From Lytechinus variegatus (lineage: Eukaryota; Echinodermata; Echinoidea; Temnopleuroida; Toxopneustidae), in NCBI RefSeq assembly GCF_018143015.1, contig NC_054740.1, positions 16,234,797-16,298,796 of the forward strand: 64,000 nt of DNA, in the 5' to 3' direction. A model generated the notes under the pieces. The model was not told the origin of the DNA. It saw nothing but the letters and a program-made list of their open reading frames with translations, and ran no database searches. A program made the position numbers and the translations under genes. This document shows positions 63,626-64,000 of this stretch, one piece after another; the first letter of the stretch is position 1, and each line of letters begins with the position of its first letter.

Positions 63626-64000
63626 GATGTAGATCAAAAGAATGGTGTGTGTGAGAGAGAGGGGGGATCAAGGTGTTGGGAAGAGAGACAGAAAGAGAGA
63701 GAGTTATCAAAATGCAGACTTTTTGTAGAAGCATGGTAATTCTGTTATCAAATTGATCAGAAGAGACTATACAAATTAATGACATTGCAATCATACATGT
63801 GTTCCAACTAAAGTTCATTTCTTAGTGAATAATTGATATTTAATTGAGGTAGGAATATAATTTTTTTCTTCAAAAATGGCTAGTATTTTATTCTTTTAAC
63901 ATTATAATTGTCTCTTTTCATTAAACTTTCTTTTCATTGCTTGAACTTCTTTCCATTTCCTTTATTTACGAGAGGGGGGGGGGTGGATCAAGAGGTGGGG
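63626..64000. other. Window end, simple sequence
   Basis: GA-rich tract (63649-63702) and a G-rich end (63974-64000) with GTGGATCA. The latter may begin another element beyond the window. Confidence 0.35.

Overview
The window looks like animal nuclear DNA from a marine invertebrate, most likely an echinoderm and probably a sea urchin. This is inference: AT-rich intergenic DNA, small exons in long introns, many short terminal-inverted-repeat (TIR) elements, long G or C runs, and words such as TAACGTTAG that are common in sea urchin DNA. Two host genes can be supported, both on the + strand. Almost everything else is transposable-element or simple-repeat sequence.

Gene 1 (92 to 29955) is the 3' part of a four-membrane-span protein related to LAPTM4 and the DUF4728 tetraspans. 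Five exons join in phase with clean splice sites and end in a stop; the first exon or exons lie left of the window. Its introns (4.3, 0.33, 16.5 and 8.3 kb) hold most of the mobile elements of the left half. Gene 2 (51351 to 59937) is a complete five-exon COMMD8 gene of 183 codons, the same length as I recall for human COMMD8. It encodes a subunit of the Commander/COMMD endosomal recycling complex. Its 6.1 kb first intron carries at least three TIR elements.

Mobile elements by region: 0.3-1.1 kb, a Harbinger-like MITE inserted into another copy of itself; 2.6 and 3.8 kb, two tRNA-derived SINEs, the second with a perfect target duplication; 3.2 kb, a hAT-like MITE; 8.2-9.5 kb, three TIR elements nested like shells; 10.6-14.3 kb, a decayed I/R1-type LINE split by a hAT-like MITE; 14.6-16.7 kb, a 2.1 kb TIR element; 20.1-20.9 kb, a CR1/L2-like LINE tail; 22.7-25.6 kb, a hAT-like element holding a 1.24 kb Mutator-like element with near-identical 235 bp TIRs; 26.4-28.5 kb, tandem arrays and fold-back repeats; 34.4-35.9 kb, a hAT-like element with a perfect 8 bp target duplication.

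From 39.4 to 49.3 kb lie remains of a MULE-type transposase gene: a GCM/FLYWCH-like zinc-finger N-terminus at 40.0 kb and the transposase core and C-terminus at 47.9-49.3 kb. They are separated by a young, apparently whole Ty3/Gypsy LTR retrotransposon on the - strand (40210-45245, with 140 bp LTRs that look nearly identical and a CTGGG target duplication) and by a hAT-like element (46368-47016). A 20 bp satellite lies at 50.7-51.0 kb, just before COMMD8. Downstream of COMMD8 are a miRNA-like hairpin, a Harbinger-like MITE, a third copy of the 12.3 kb hAT-like family, and a second locus of the 15-17 bp ATTAGACCAAGTGG repeat.

Nothing here is clearly a new molecular system. The strongest signals are the datable nesting of elements, the possible gene fragment inside the Mutator-like element, the coding-like segment shared between 7 and 39 kb, and unexplained open segments in both genes. 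All coordinates were read by eye; family names rest on termini, target duplications and motifs, not on database searches.
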